Source: Ectopseudomonas khazarica (GTDB lineage Bacteria > Pseudomonadota > Gammaproteobacteria > Pseudomonadales > Pseudomonadaceae). From it: 64,000 nucleotides of DNA. Shown one piece after another: positions 47,442 through 55,970 of this stretch (positions are counted from its first letter, which is position 1; each line of letters begins with the position of its first letter). The position numbers were made by a program, and so were the translations under genes. The stretch is taken from NCBI RefSeq assembly GCF_004521985.1, contig NZ_SBHZ01000003.1, forward strand, positions 186,001 to 250,000. The letters are read 5' to 3'. The notes beneath the pieces were generated by a model that was not told where the DNA came from, did not search any database, and saw only the letters and a program-made list of their open reading frames with translations.

Positions 47442-48221
47442 ATGAAGCGCATCACCCTCCTGTGCACCGCCAGCCTGCTGACCCTGGGTGCAGGTGCAAG
47501 CCATGCCACCGAACTGATCGCCCTGGGCACCGATGGCAAGCTGTTCAAGATCAATGTCGCCGACCTCAGGGTCGCAGCCAGCATGAACGTCAGCGGTGCC
47601 AGCGACCTGCGCGGCCTGGACGTGCGCCCGGCCAGCGGCCAGCTCTACGCGCTGGGTGGCAACGACCGGCTCTACACCCTGGACGCCAGCAGCGGCAAGG
47701 CAACGCCAGCCAGCACGCTGAAGACCGCACTCCCCGGCAACAGTCAGGCCGTGGTCGACTTCAATCCGGTCGCCGACCGCCTGCGCCTGATGAGCCCGGA
47801 CGGCACCAACCTGCGGGTCAATGTCGACACCGGCGAGGCGGTGGTCGACGGCAAGCAGGCCTACGGGGCGGACGGCCCCTACGCGGGGCAGCAGCCGCAG
47901 GTGGTTGCCGGCGCCTACACCAACTCCTATGCCGGTACGCCGAGCACCGCGCTCTACAACATCGACCTGGCCAGCGGCAGCCTGATGCTGCAGAACCCGC
48001 CAAACGATGGTGTGCAGCAGCTGGTGGGCAAACTGGCGGATGGCTTGCAGACGGCCGCACTGGACATCGCCAGCGACGGCAAGGGCGGCAATACCGCCTA
48101 CGTGCTGACAGGCAAGACCCTGCACCGGCTGGACCTGGCCAGCGGCAAGCCGACCACGCTGGGAGATATCGCGAACCTGCCTGACGGCATCATCGACATC
48201 AGCGTATTGCCTGCGAAATAG
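47442..48221 (+). CDS. DUF4394 secreted beta-propeller-like protein
   Basis: 259 aa. Signal peptide (cleavage near ASHATE, residue 21), then short repeats of beta strands (LIALGTDGKLFKINV, LYALGGNDRLYTLDA, VDFNPVADRLRLMSPDG, TALYNIDLASG, LHRLDLASGKP) suggesting a propeller. DUF4394 proteins are extracellular or periplasmic with no settled function. GAGAGGA precedes the ATG. Carries the same promoter element as the ECF operon, so it is the likely sigma target. Confidence 0.85.
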   Translation: MKRITLLCTASLLTLGAGASHATELIALGTDGKLFKINVADLRVAASMNVSGASDLRGLDVRPASGQLYALGGNDRLYTLDASSGKATPASTLKTALPGNSQAVVDFNPVADRLRLMSPDGTNLRVNVDTGEAVVDGKQAYGADGPYAGQQPQVVAGAYTNSYAGTPSTALYNIDLASGSLMLQNPPNDGVQQLVGKLADGLQTAALDIASDGKGGNTAYVLTGKTLHRLDLASGKPTTLGDIANLPDGIIDISVLPAK

Positions 48222-48230
48222 CGCCACCCA

Positions 48231-48253
48231 GGCTGCGCCCATCGGGCGCAGCC
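48231..48253. terminator. Hairpin after DUF4394
   Basis: GGCTGCGCCC and GGGCGCAGCC form a perfect 10-bp stem with an ATC loop between two convergent genes. There is no T-run on either side, so termination is plausible but not certain. Confidence 0.5.
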
Positions 48254-48267
48254 TCCCTCATGACGGA

Positions 48268-49056
48268 TCACGGCTCGGCGAAGACCTCGTCGAACAGGTC
48301 GTTCATCGCCTTGAACGCCCGCGCGGCAACCACCGGGTGGTACTGGTTGCGCCCCGGCACGTTGGCCTTGGGGTCGGTGAACGAATGCACCGCGCCACCG
48401 TAGCTGACCAGCTGCCAGTCGACCCCGGCGGCCTTCATCTCGGCGACGAAGCCATCCACCTGTGCCTGAGGCACCGCCGGATCATCCGCACCGTGCAGCA
48501 CCAGCACCGGCGCCTGGATGTTCTTAGCATCCGCCGGGTTTGGGGTGTCCAGATTGCCGTGGAACGAAACGAAACCCTGTAGCGGTGCGCCCGAGCGAGC
48601 CAGTTCAAGCACCGCGCCGCCGCCGAAGCAGAAGCCGATGGCGCCCAGCCTGCGGGTATCCAGGGCGACCTCGTCACCCTGCGCCTTGAGCACCTCGACC
48701 GCCGCCTGGGCGCGCCTGCGCATCAGCGCGCGGTCGGCGCGCACGCTCGTGGCGGCGGCCCTGGCCTCGTCCGCATTGCTGGGGCGCACCGCCTTGCCGT
48801 ACATGTCGGCGAGAAACACCACGTAGCGGCTGCCCGCCGCACGGGCGGCCTTGGCCACGGTGTCGTCGTTGACACCCATCCAGTTGGGAATGGCCAGCAA
48901 GCCGGGACGTGGCGTGGTGACCGAATCGTCGTAGAGCAGAACGCCCTCGAAGGCTTCGCCGTCGATCTCGTAGGGAACCGCCTTGGCCACGACGGCCGCG
49001 TCGGCAAGGCCGGCGAATGCTGCGCACAACAGGGGAACCCATGTCTTCTTCTGCAT
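48268..49056 (-). CDS. Exported dienelactone hydrolase family protein
   Basis: 262 aa with a signal peptide (cleavage near GLADAAV). The dienelactone hydrolase fold shows the Cys nucleophile in IGFCFGGGA (near 138), the Asp in LHGADDPAV (near 187) and the His in AVHSFTDP (near 220). Most family members are cytosolic; export is somewhat unusual. The substrate is unknown. Start at the ATG at 49056, which places the signal peptide at the very N-terminus. Confidence 0.85.
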   Translation of the reverse strand: MQKKTWVPLLCAAFAGLADAAVVAKAVPYEIDGEAFEGVLLYDDSVTTPRPGLLAIPNWMGVNDDTVAKAARAAGSRYVVFLADMYGKAVRPSNADEARAAATSVRADRALMRRRAQAAVEVLKAQGDEVALDTRRLGAIGFCFGGGAVLELARSGAPLQGFVSFHGNLDTPNPADAKNIQAPVLVLHGADDPAVPQAQVDGFVAEMKAAGVDWQLVSYGGAVHSFTDPKANVPGRNQYHPVVAARAFKAMNDLFDEVFAEP

Positions 49057-49152
49057 GCTGAGACCTGCCCTTGGCAATGGTGAGAGTTCAACGATAGACC
49101 GCCGGCGGTCGATGACCAAGCCGCAGCACCCGGCAGTGTTGCACAGGACATG

Positions 49153-50157
49153 TCAGGCGACGGGCTGCTCGGCCCAGCGTTCCTTGATCTGCAGAATCTC
49201 CGGCAGGCAGCCGATGAACAGCTCCACCAGGCGCGGATCGAAGTGTCGCCCGCTCTGCTCACGCAGAAAGGCCACCGCCTGCTCGACGGGCCAGGCCTGC
49301 TTGTAGGGCCGCACGCTGGTCAAGGCGTCGAACACATCGGCAATCGCGACGATGCGCCCCTCCAGGGGAATGTCCTCACCGCAGAGGCCGTTGGGATAGC
49401 CGCTGCCATCCCACTTCTCGTGATGCGACAGGGCAACCCGCTGCGCCGTCCTGAGCAGCCCGGAGCTGTGTTCGCCGATGATCCTCGCACCGATCTCCAC
49501 ATGCTGGCGCATCACCTGCCATTCGGCATCGTCCAGCTTGCCCGGTTTGCGCAGTACCGCATCGGGAATGCCGATCTTGCCGACATCGTGCATGGGCGCG
49601 GCGTGCAGCAACTCCTCCGCAGCGCTCTCGGAGAAGCCGGCAGCCAGGGCCAGCACCCTGGAGAAGTGACTCATGCGAATCACATGCAGGCCCGTCTCGT
49701 TGTCCTTGTACTCGGCCGCCATGCCCAGGCGCTGGACGATCTGCAGACGGGTGTGGGTCAGCTCGTCGACCCTGACCAGCGACAGGTGGGTACGCACCCG
49801 GGCGCGCACGATGGGCGGGCTGATCGGCTTGGTGATGTAGTCCACCGCACCGACCTCGAAGCCGTGCGTCTCGTCCTCCACATCGCCCAGGGCGGTGACG
49901 AAGATCACCGGAATCCCCTGCAGCAGCGGGTTGGCCTTGAGCTGCTCGCACACCTGGTAGCCGGTCATGCCCGGCATCATCACGTCGAGCAGGATCAGGG
50001 CCGGTTGCTCGCGCTCGGCCATTTCCAGCGCGCGCGCCCCCTCCTTGGCGAACAGCAGGCGGTAGTCATCCTGCAGTACATGGCGCAGCACCTGCAGGTT
50101 GGTGGGTTCGTCATCGACCAGCAGCAACAGCGGACGGGTATCGGCGACCGGGCTCAT
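49153..50157 (-). CDS. Response regulator with HD-GYP phosphodiesterase domain
   Basis: 334 aa. Receiver domain (1-125) with phospho-acceptor in LILLDVMMPGMTG (near 58), then an HD-GYP domain (about 150-330) with MHDVGKIGIPDAVL near 190 and HHEKWDGSGYPNG near 244. All metal and GYP residues are intact, so cyclic di-GMP hydrolysis is expected, switched by phosphorylation. The start overlaps the stop of the MHYT hybrid kinase (ATGA), its probable partner. Confidence 0.92.
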   Translation of the reverse strand: MSPVADTRPLLLLVDDEPTNLQVLRHVLQDDYRLLFAKEGARALEMAEREQPALILLDVMMPGMTGYQVCEQLKANPLLQGIPVIFVTALGDVEDETHGFEVGAVDYITKPISPPIVRARVRTHLSLVRVDELTHTRLQIVQRLGMAAEYKDNETGLHVIRMSHFSRVLALAAGFSESAAEELLHAAPMHDVGKIGIPDAVLRKPGKLDDAEWQVMRQHVEIGARIIGEHSSGLLRTAQRVALSHHEKWDGSGYPNGLCGEDIPLEGRIVAIADVFDALTSVRPYKQAWPVEQAVAFLREQSGRHFDPRLVELFIGCLPEILQIKERWAEQPVA

Positions 50158-53100
50158 GATGGGGTGGTTTCCTCGTCTTGCAGCTGCAACAACAACCGAT
50201 CCAGCGCAGCCAGGGCCTGATCGAAATCGAACTCGTCGAGGGCCTGGCGCAACTCGCTCATGCTGTTCGCAAAGGCCGTGCCGCTCAGTGCCTGCTCGAG
50301 CGCGGACAACGCCTGGTCGTCCAGCCCGCCCCTGACCAGCACGGCCCGCAAGTGGCCGGCGCGCTCGCGCAGCAGGGCCGGATCAGCGGCCGCGGATTCT
50401 AGCGCATTGCTCTCCTCCGGCAACTGCGGCAACGTTTCGATGACGGCCTGCAGGGCCTGTTCGAGTTCGACCAGAAGCGCGCGCAGACTGTCCTCGTCAC
50501 GCGCCTCGAAACCCTGTTCGAGGCTGCGCCCCAGCTGCGTCAGACGGGTCAGCGCGAGGTTGCCGGCCGCGCCGTGGAAGCGGTGTGCCAGTGCCCGGCC
50601 TTCGTCCCACTCGGCGGCCTCGAGGAACTGCCTCATGCTCGCCGCCAGCGCGCCCTGCTCCTTGATGAAGGCGGCAATCGCCTGGGCCATGCGCAGCGGA
50701 CCACCCCACAGCTGACTGCCGCGCACCCAGTCGAACAGCCCCGTCTCCAGGTGTGGCCCGCTGGTGCCCGCGGCACGGGCGGTTTCTGTCACGCCGAGCA
50801 GCCTGGCCATTTCCCAGAGCAAAGCAGTCATGTCCAGCGGCTTCGAGGCGAATGCGTTCATCCCAGCGTCCAGCGCGGCCTGACGGTCGCGATCCAGCAC
50901 ACTCGCCGTCAACGCGATGATCGGTATCGCCTGGCGCCCTTCGCTGGCTTCCAGCTGGCGAATCCGCCGCGTGGCCTCCAGGCCATCGACACCGGGCATC
51001 TGCACATCCATCAGAATCAGGTCGAAGCGCTCCTCGCCGAACGCCCGCAGGGCGCTCTCGCCATCGGCAACGCAGCGTACCTGGTGGCCCCGGTACTGCA
51101 GATTGAGCTGCAGCAGTTCGAGATTCTGCGGCACGTCATCGGCCGCCAGGATGTTCAGCACCCCCAGCTCCGGCAGCGTGGTCGGTTGCTGAGGCGCAGA
51201 GCGTTTACCGACCTGCAGGGGCAACTCGACACTGAAGCAGCTGCCCTGCCCCTCGACGCTTTCCACGCGCAAGCGCCCGCCCATCAGCTCGACGAGCTGA
51301 CGGGAAATGGTGGTCCCCAGGCCGGTGCCACCGAAACGCCGGCTCATCGAGGCGTCGGCCTGGGCGAAAGGCTCGAAGATCTTCTCCAGGCGGTCGGCGG
51401 CGATGCCGATGCCGGTGTCCTTCACCGCCAGGCGGATCGCACCAGGCTCGCCAGAGACCTTCAGGCACACCTCGCCGTGCTGGGTGAACTTGACCGCGTT
51501 GCCCAGCAGGTTCGTCAGCACCTGCTGCAGGCGCAGCGGATCGCCGCAGAAGAAGTCGCTGACCGTGGCCGGGTAATCCAGGTGCAGTTGCAGCCCTTTG
51601 CCTTCGGCGCCGAGGCGCTGGGTCGTAACGACCTGCTCGCACAGCTCGCGCAGGGAAAAGTCCAGTTGCTCCAGCTCGATCGCGCCACGGTCGAGCTTGG
51701 CCGTGTCGAGGATGTCGTTGAGCAGCCCGAGCAGCGAGCGGGAAGACTGCTGCACCGTCGTCAGGTGCCGCCGCTGCTCGGCCGACAGCGAGGTTTCCAG
51801 GAGCAGCTCGGTAAAGCCGATGATGGCGTTCATCGGCGTGCGGATTTCATGGCTCATGTTGGCCAGGAAGCTGCTGCGCGCCGCAGCGGCCGCTTCGGCG
51901 TGATCACGGGCGGCGCGCAGTTCCTGTTCCATCACCCGCCGCGGGGTCAGGTCAGTGGCCAGCTTGACGACCTTGAATGGCTTGCCATCGGTGTTCAGGA
52001 TCGGGTTGTAGCTGGCCTGGATCCAGACCTCGCGCCCGCCCTTGCCGATGCGCCGGTATTCGCCCGTACGGAAATGCCCGGCGCGCAGCTCCTGCCATAT
52101 CTGGCGATACTTCGCACTGGCGACCAGTTCGGGGTCGCAGAACAGCGAATGGTGCTGCCCGAGCACGTCGGCCCGGTCGTAGCCATACAGGGCCAGGGCA
52201 TTGTCGTTGATATCGAGAATCGTACCGTCGAGGTCGAACTCCGTGAGCGCCATGGCCTTGCTGATGGCCGTCACCTTGCCTTCGTACTCGGCATTGCGCC
52301 GCTTGGTCTCGGTCTGATCCAGCAGCACGCCGTCGATCCAGCGCGGCACGCCATGCTCGTCGCAAACCGCACTGCCGCTCTCCCAGATCCAGTGCTCCGC
52401 CCCGGCGCTGTCGAACAGCCGGTACTCGACGGTGTAGTTGCGGCCCTGTTCGATCGCCTCCACCACCTCGCTGGCGACTCGCTCGTAGTCATCCGGGTGG
52501 TACATGTCGGCGATCGAGCAGCGCCGGCTGATGAAGTCGTCAGCGCTGCGCCCGGTCAGGGTCTGCACCGCATCGCTGATGAACAGCATGGTCCAGTCGC
52601 GATCCAGCAGACAGCGGAACGACACCCCCGGAATGTTGCTGATCAACGAGCGGTATTGCTGCTCGCTGTCACGCAGCGCCTTCTCCATGCGCTGCCGCTC
52701 GCTGATGTCGGCGATGAACACCACGAACAGCGGCCGACTGTCGACATGGGTGATGCCGACGCTGATGCGTATGGGCTTTTCCTCACCATGGCGCGTCAGG
52801 CTGATCAGGTCCTGCTCGCCCCTGGGCAGGCTCAGGTTGCCGGTGCGCAGGTAGCTGGCCAGCCGCTCCTCCACATCGCGCACCAGGCGCGCAGGCACCA
52901 GCGAACGGATGTGCATCCCCACCATCTCCTGCGGCGTCCAGCCGAACAGGCCCGTCACTGCCGGGTTGGCGGAACGCACCCGGCCTTCGTAATCGACGGT
53001 CACGATGGCGTCCAGGGCGGTGTCGAAGATCGAGCGCAGGTGCTGCTCGCTGGCCTTGAGCTGCAGGCTCAGGCGGCGATAGCGCAGCAGGGTGTTGGCG

Positions 53101-53846
53101 GCCACCACGAACACCGTCAGCGCCACGGTCAGCAGGGTAATGGCGATGGCGATGTAGCCGCTGTCGACCACGGCCATCGGGCTGTCCGACTCGGGCGTGC
53201 CCACGAAGCGAGCGGCCGCCATGCCGGTGTAGTGCATGCCGCTGATGGCCAGGCCCATGACCATGGCACCGATCAGCAGGGCCCAGAGCGCAGGCAGGCG
53301 CCCTTCGAGGCCGAAGCGCACCCACAGCGCGATGATGGCCAGGCCGATGGCCACGACGATGGGCAGGGCGAACATCCAGGGGTCATAGCGCAGCAACGGC
53401 GCCATCTCCATCGCCGCCATGCCGCTGTAGTGCATCGCCCCGATCCCTGCGCCGACCAGCACGCCGCCGACGCACAGCTGCACCAGGCTCAGATTGGGCC
53501 GGGCCAGCAGGCTCAGGGCCACCCAGGAGGCGCCGAGGCTGGGCAGCATCGAGAGCAGCGTGATGCCCAGGTCGAAACGCACGGCGGCACACAGCTCGAA
53601 CGCCAGCATCCCGAGGAAATGCATGGCCCAGATGCCCCCGCCAAGCGCGAGCGAGCCGGTAAGAATGGTGACCTGTCGGGCGATGGGTTGAGTGCTGTTG
53701 CGGGCTTCGCCTGCGAGTTGCAGTGCCATGCCCGCGGCGAATACGGAGATGGCAAGAGACAGCAGTACCAGGACGGGGTCGTAACTGCTGAGTATCAGGA
53801 CGCTGGGGTCCGCACCCATGATGAAGAACAGCTCGAAAATCGACAT
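50154..53846 (-). CDS. MHYT-PAS hybrid sensor histidine kinase with receiver and Hpt
   Basis: 1230 aa. Seven-helix MHYT sensor (about 20-250) with AMHFLGML, AMHYSGMAAMEM and SGMHYTGMAAAR, motifs that may bind copper and sense a gas. Three PAS domains (about 270-650), HisKA (NMSHEIRTPMNA, His near 664), HATPase, receiver (LILMDVQMPGVDG, Asp near 947) and a C-terminal Hpt (HRFHGAAGNL, His near 1091) follow. A complete internal phosphorelay ending in an Hpt, coupled to the HD-GYP regulator. Start at 53846; the ribosome site is weak (GGGG). Confidence 0.9.
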   Translation of the reverse strand: MSIFELFFIMGADPSVLILSSYDPVLVLLSLAISVFAAGMALQLAGEARNSTQPIARQVTILTGSLALGGGIWAMHFLGMLAFELCAAVRFDLGITLLSMLPSLGASWVALSLLARPNLSLVQLCVGGVLVGAGIGAMHYSGMAAMEMAPLLRYDPWMFALPIVVAIGLAIIALWVRFGLEGRLPALWALLIGAMVMGLAISGMHYTGMAAARFVGTPESDSPMAVVDSGYIAIAITLLTVALTVFVVAANTLLRYRRLSLQLKASEQHLRSIFDTALDAIVTVDYEGRVRSANPAVTGLFGWTPQEMVGMHIRSLVPARLVRDVEERLASYLRTGNLSLPRGEQDLISLTRHGEEKPIRISVGITHVDSRPLFVVFIADISERQRMEKALRDSEQQYRSLISNIPGVSFRCLLDRDWTMLFISDAVQTLTGRSADDFISRRCSIADMYHPDDYERVASEVVEAIEQGRNYTVEYRLFDSAGAEHWIWESGSAVCDEHGVPRWIDGVLLDQTETKRRNAEYEGKVTAISKAMALTEFDLDGTILDINDNALALYGYDRADVLGQHHSLFCDPELVASAKYRQIWQELRAGHFRTGEYRRIGKGGREVWIQASYNPILNTDGKPFKVVKLATDLTPRRVMEQELRAARDHAEAAAAARSSFLANMSHEIRTPMNAIIGFTELLLETSLSAEQRRHLTTVQQSSRSLLGLLNDILDTAKLDRGAIELEQLDFSLRELCEQVVTTQRLGAEGKGLQLHLDYPATVSDFFCGDPLRLQQVLTNLLGNAVKFTQHGEVCLKVSGEPGAIRLAVKDTGIGIAADRLEKIFEPFAQADASMSRRFGGTGLGTTISRQLVELMGGRLRVESVEGQGSCFSVELPLQVGKRSAPQQPTTLPELGVLNILAADDVPQNLELLQLNLQYRGHQVRCVADGESALRAFGEERFDLILMDVQMPGVDGLEATRRIRQLEASEGRQAIPIIALTASVLDRDRQAALDAGMNAFASKPLDMTALLWEMARLLGVTETARAAGTSGPHLETGLFDWVRGSQLWGGPLRMAQAIAAFIKEQGALAASMRQFLEAAEWDEGRALAHRFHGAAGNLALTRLTQLGRSLEQGFEARDEDSLRALLVELEQALQAVIETLPQLPEESNALESAAADPALLRERAGHLRAVLVRGGLDDQALSALEQALSGTAFANSMSELRQALDEFDFDQALAALDRLLLQLQDEETTPS

Positions 53847-53945
53847 ACAACCCCAAGGAAAACGCCGACAAATGCTATCGGAATGCAATCATCTGAAACG
53901 ACGGGATAGTTCTTGTCAATTGCGGCCTGTCTATCGCGCCCCATG

Positions 53946-53971
53946 AAAAAAGCCCGCCGAAGCGGGCTTTT
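53946..53971 (-). terminator. Rho-independent terminator of htpG
   Basis: On the minus strand, AAAGCCCGC and GCGGGCTTT flank a TTCG tetraloop followed by a T-run: a very stable classical terminator just after the htpG stop. Confidence 0.9.
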
Positions 53972-53986
53972 CACAAGCTTAGCCGG

Positions 53987-55885
53987 TCAGGCGGACAATT
54001 CCACCAGCAGCTTGTTGAGTCGCTGCACGTACGCGGCCGGGTCCTTCAGGCTGTCACCGGCAGCCAGCGCGGCCTGGTCGAACAGGATGCGCGACAGGTC
54101 GGTGAAACGGTCTTCGTCCGGCTCGGCATCCAGGCGCTCGATTAGCGGGTGCGCCGGGTTGAACTCGAAGATCGGCTTCGCGTCCGGCACCTTCTGCCCG
54201 CTGGCCTCGAGAATCTGGCGCATCTGCAGGCCGAGGTCCTGCTCGCCGATGGCGAGAATCGCCGGCGAGTCGGTCAGGCGGTGCGACACGCGCACCTCGG
54301 CGACCTGCTCGCCCAGGGCACCCTTGAGGCGCTCGATCAGCCCTTCCTTGGCCTTGGCGACTTCCTCCTGGGCCTTCTTGTCCTCTTCCGAGTCCAGCTT
54401 GCCCAGGTCCAGATCGCCACGCGCCACGTCGACGAACTGCTTGCCGTCGAACTCGGTCAGGTAGCTCATCAGCCACTCGTCGATGCGATCGGTGAGCAGC
54501 AAGACCTCGATGCCTTTCTTGCGGAAGACTTCCAGGTGCGGGCTGTTCTTGATCTGTGCGTAGCTCTCGCCGGTGAGGTAGTAGATCTTGTCCTGCCCGT
54601 CCTTGGCACGGGACAGGTAGTCGGCCAGCGACACCGATTGCTCGTCGCCTTCACCGGCGGTGGACGCGAAGCGCAGCAGAGCGGCGATCTTCTCCTTGTT
54701 GGCGAAGTCTTCCGCCGGGCCTTCCTTGAGCACCTGACCGAAGGCCTTCCAGAACGCCTTGTAGTCGTCCGGCTTGTCCTTGGCCAGTTTCTCCAGCATG
54801 TCCAGCACGCGCTTGGTCAGGGCCGACTTCATCGAATCGATGACCGGACCGGACTGCAGGATCTCGCGGGAAACGTTCAGCGACAGGTCGTTGGAATCCA
54901 CCACGCCCTTGATGAAACGCAGGTACAGCGGCAGGAACTGGTCGGCCTGGTCCATGATGAACACGCGCTGCACATAGAGCTTCAGGCCCTTGGGCGCCTC
55001 GCGGTGGTACAGGTCGAACGGCGCGCGGCCCGGCACGTAGAGCAGCGAGGTGTACTCCAGCTTGCCCTCGACCTTGTTGTGGCTCCAGGACAGCGGGTTC
55101 TCGAAGTCGTGGCCGACGTGCTTGTAGAACTCCTGGTATTCCTCGTCCTTGATCTCGGTACGCGGACGGGTCCACAGGGCGCTGGCGCGGTTGACGGTTT
55201 CCCACTCGACCTCGGCCGGCGCGTCTTCGCCGTGCTGCTCCTTCGGCAACTCGATGGGCAGGGCGATATGGTCGGAGTACTTCTTGACGATGTTGCGCAG
55301 GCGCCAGCCATCGGCGAACTCTTCCTCACCACTCTTGAGGTGCAGGACGATGCGCGTACCACGCTCGGCCTTGTCGATGCTGGCGACTTCGAACTCGCCC
55401 TCGCCCTTCGACGACCAGTGCACGCCTTCGCTGGCGGCAGCGCCGGCACGTCGCGTGAAGACTTCGACCTGATCGGCCACGATGAACGCCGAATAGAAGC
55501 CCACGCCGAACTGACCGATCAGGTGCGAATCCTTCTTCTGGTCGCCGGACAGGTTCTTCAGGAAATCGGCGGTACCGGATTTGGCGATGGTGCCCAGGTG
55601 CGCGATCACTTCATCGCGGTTCATGCCGATGCCGTTGTCTTCGAGGGTGACGGTCTTGGCGTCCTTGTCGAAGGACAGGCGAATCTTCAGCTCGGCGCCG
55701 CCTTCGAGCAGCTCGGGCTTGGCCAGCGCCTCGAAACGCAGCTTGTCGGCGGCATCGGACGCGTTGGAGATCAACTCGCGAAGGAAGATTTCCTTGTTCG
55801 AGTACAGGGAATGGATCATCAGGTGAAGCAGTTGCTTCACCTCGGTCTGGAAGCCCAGGGTTTCTTTTTGAGTTTCCACACTCAT
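53987..55885 (-). CDS. htpG: Molecular chaperone HtpG (Hsp90)
   Basis: 632 aa cytosolic Hsp90. N-terminal GHKL ATPase motifs [19 protein letters not shown] and [12 protein letters not shown]; middle-domain [19 protein letters not shown]-terminal dimerisation domain with [18 protein letters not shown] segment. Helps fold and stabilise client proteins, especially under heat. A near-perfect sigma-32 promoter lies upstream (55940-55967), overlapping a 14-bp inverted repeat. Length is normal. Confidence 0.97.
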   Translation of the reverse strand: MSVETQKETLGFQTEVKQLLHLMIHSLYSNKEIFLRELISNASDAADKLRFEALAKPELLEGGAELKIRLSFDKDAKTVTLEDNGIGMNRDEVIAHLGTIAKSGTADFLKNLSGDQKKDSHLIGQFGVGFYSAFIVADQVEVFTRRAGAAASEGVHWSSKGEGEFEVASIDKAERGTRIVLHLKSGEEEFADGWRLRNIVKKYSDHIALPIELPKEQHGEDAPAEVEWETVNRASALWTRPRTEIKDEEYQEFYKHVGHDFENPLSWSHNKVEGKLEYTSLLYVPGRAPFDLYHREAPKGLKLYVQRVFIMDQADQFLPLYLRFIKGVVDSNDLSLNVSREILQSGPVIDSMKSALTKRVLDMLEKLAKDKPDDYKAFWKAFGQVLKEGPAEDFANKEKIAALLRFASTAGEGDEQSVSLADYLSRAKDGQDKIYYLTGESYAQIKNSPHLEVFRKKGIEVLLLTDRIDEWLMSYLTEFDGKQFVDVARGDLDLGKLDSEEDKKAQEEVAKAKEGLIERLKGALGEQVAEVRVSHRLTDSPAILAIGEQDLGLQMRQILEASGQKVPDAKPIFEFNPAHPLIERLDAEPDEDRFTDLSRILFDQAALAAGDSLKDPAAYVQRLNKLLVELSA

Positions 55886-55897
55886 GGTCTTCTAACT

Positions 55898-55945
55898 CCA
55901 TCTGCAGGACAGGAACCGCTATCGCGGCGGATGTCCTGCAGATGG
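55898..55945. repeat. 14-bp perfect inverted repeat in the htpG leader
   Basis: CCATCTGCAGGACA (55898-55911) and TGTCCTGCAGATGG (55932-55945) flank 20 bases that hold an inner CCGC/GCGG stem. It overlaps the sigma-32 -10 element on one side and touches the GGAG ribosome site of htpG (55896-55899) on the other. It lacks a T-run, so it is not a standard terminator for the upstream gene. Confidence 0.75.
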
Positions 55946-55967
55946 GGGCAACCTGATGGATTTCAAG
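55940..55967 (-). promoter_or_regulatory. Sigma-32 (RpoH) heat-shock promoter of htpG
   Basis: On the minus strand CTTGAA (55962-55967), 14 bases, CCCCATCT (55940-55947), against the RpoH consensus CTTGAA-N13/17-CCCCATnT. It lies just past the stop of the upstream membrane-protein gene and about 55 bases before htpG. Confidence 0.85.
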
Positions 55968-55970
55968 GGC

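Noticed and set aside
50574..53909. Very long open frame on the plus strand opposite the MHYT kinase.
   Set aside because: Antisense shadow of a well-supported multi-domain gene; low-complexity composition and no family motifs.
55898..55945. Classical ROSE-type RNA thermometer for htpG.
   Set aside because: There is no short U-rich anti-Shine-Dalgarno pairing of the ROSE kind, and the sigma-32 promoter would start RNA inside the first arm. I keep only the hairpin.
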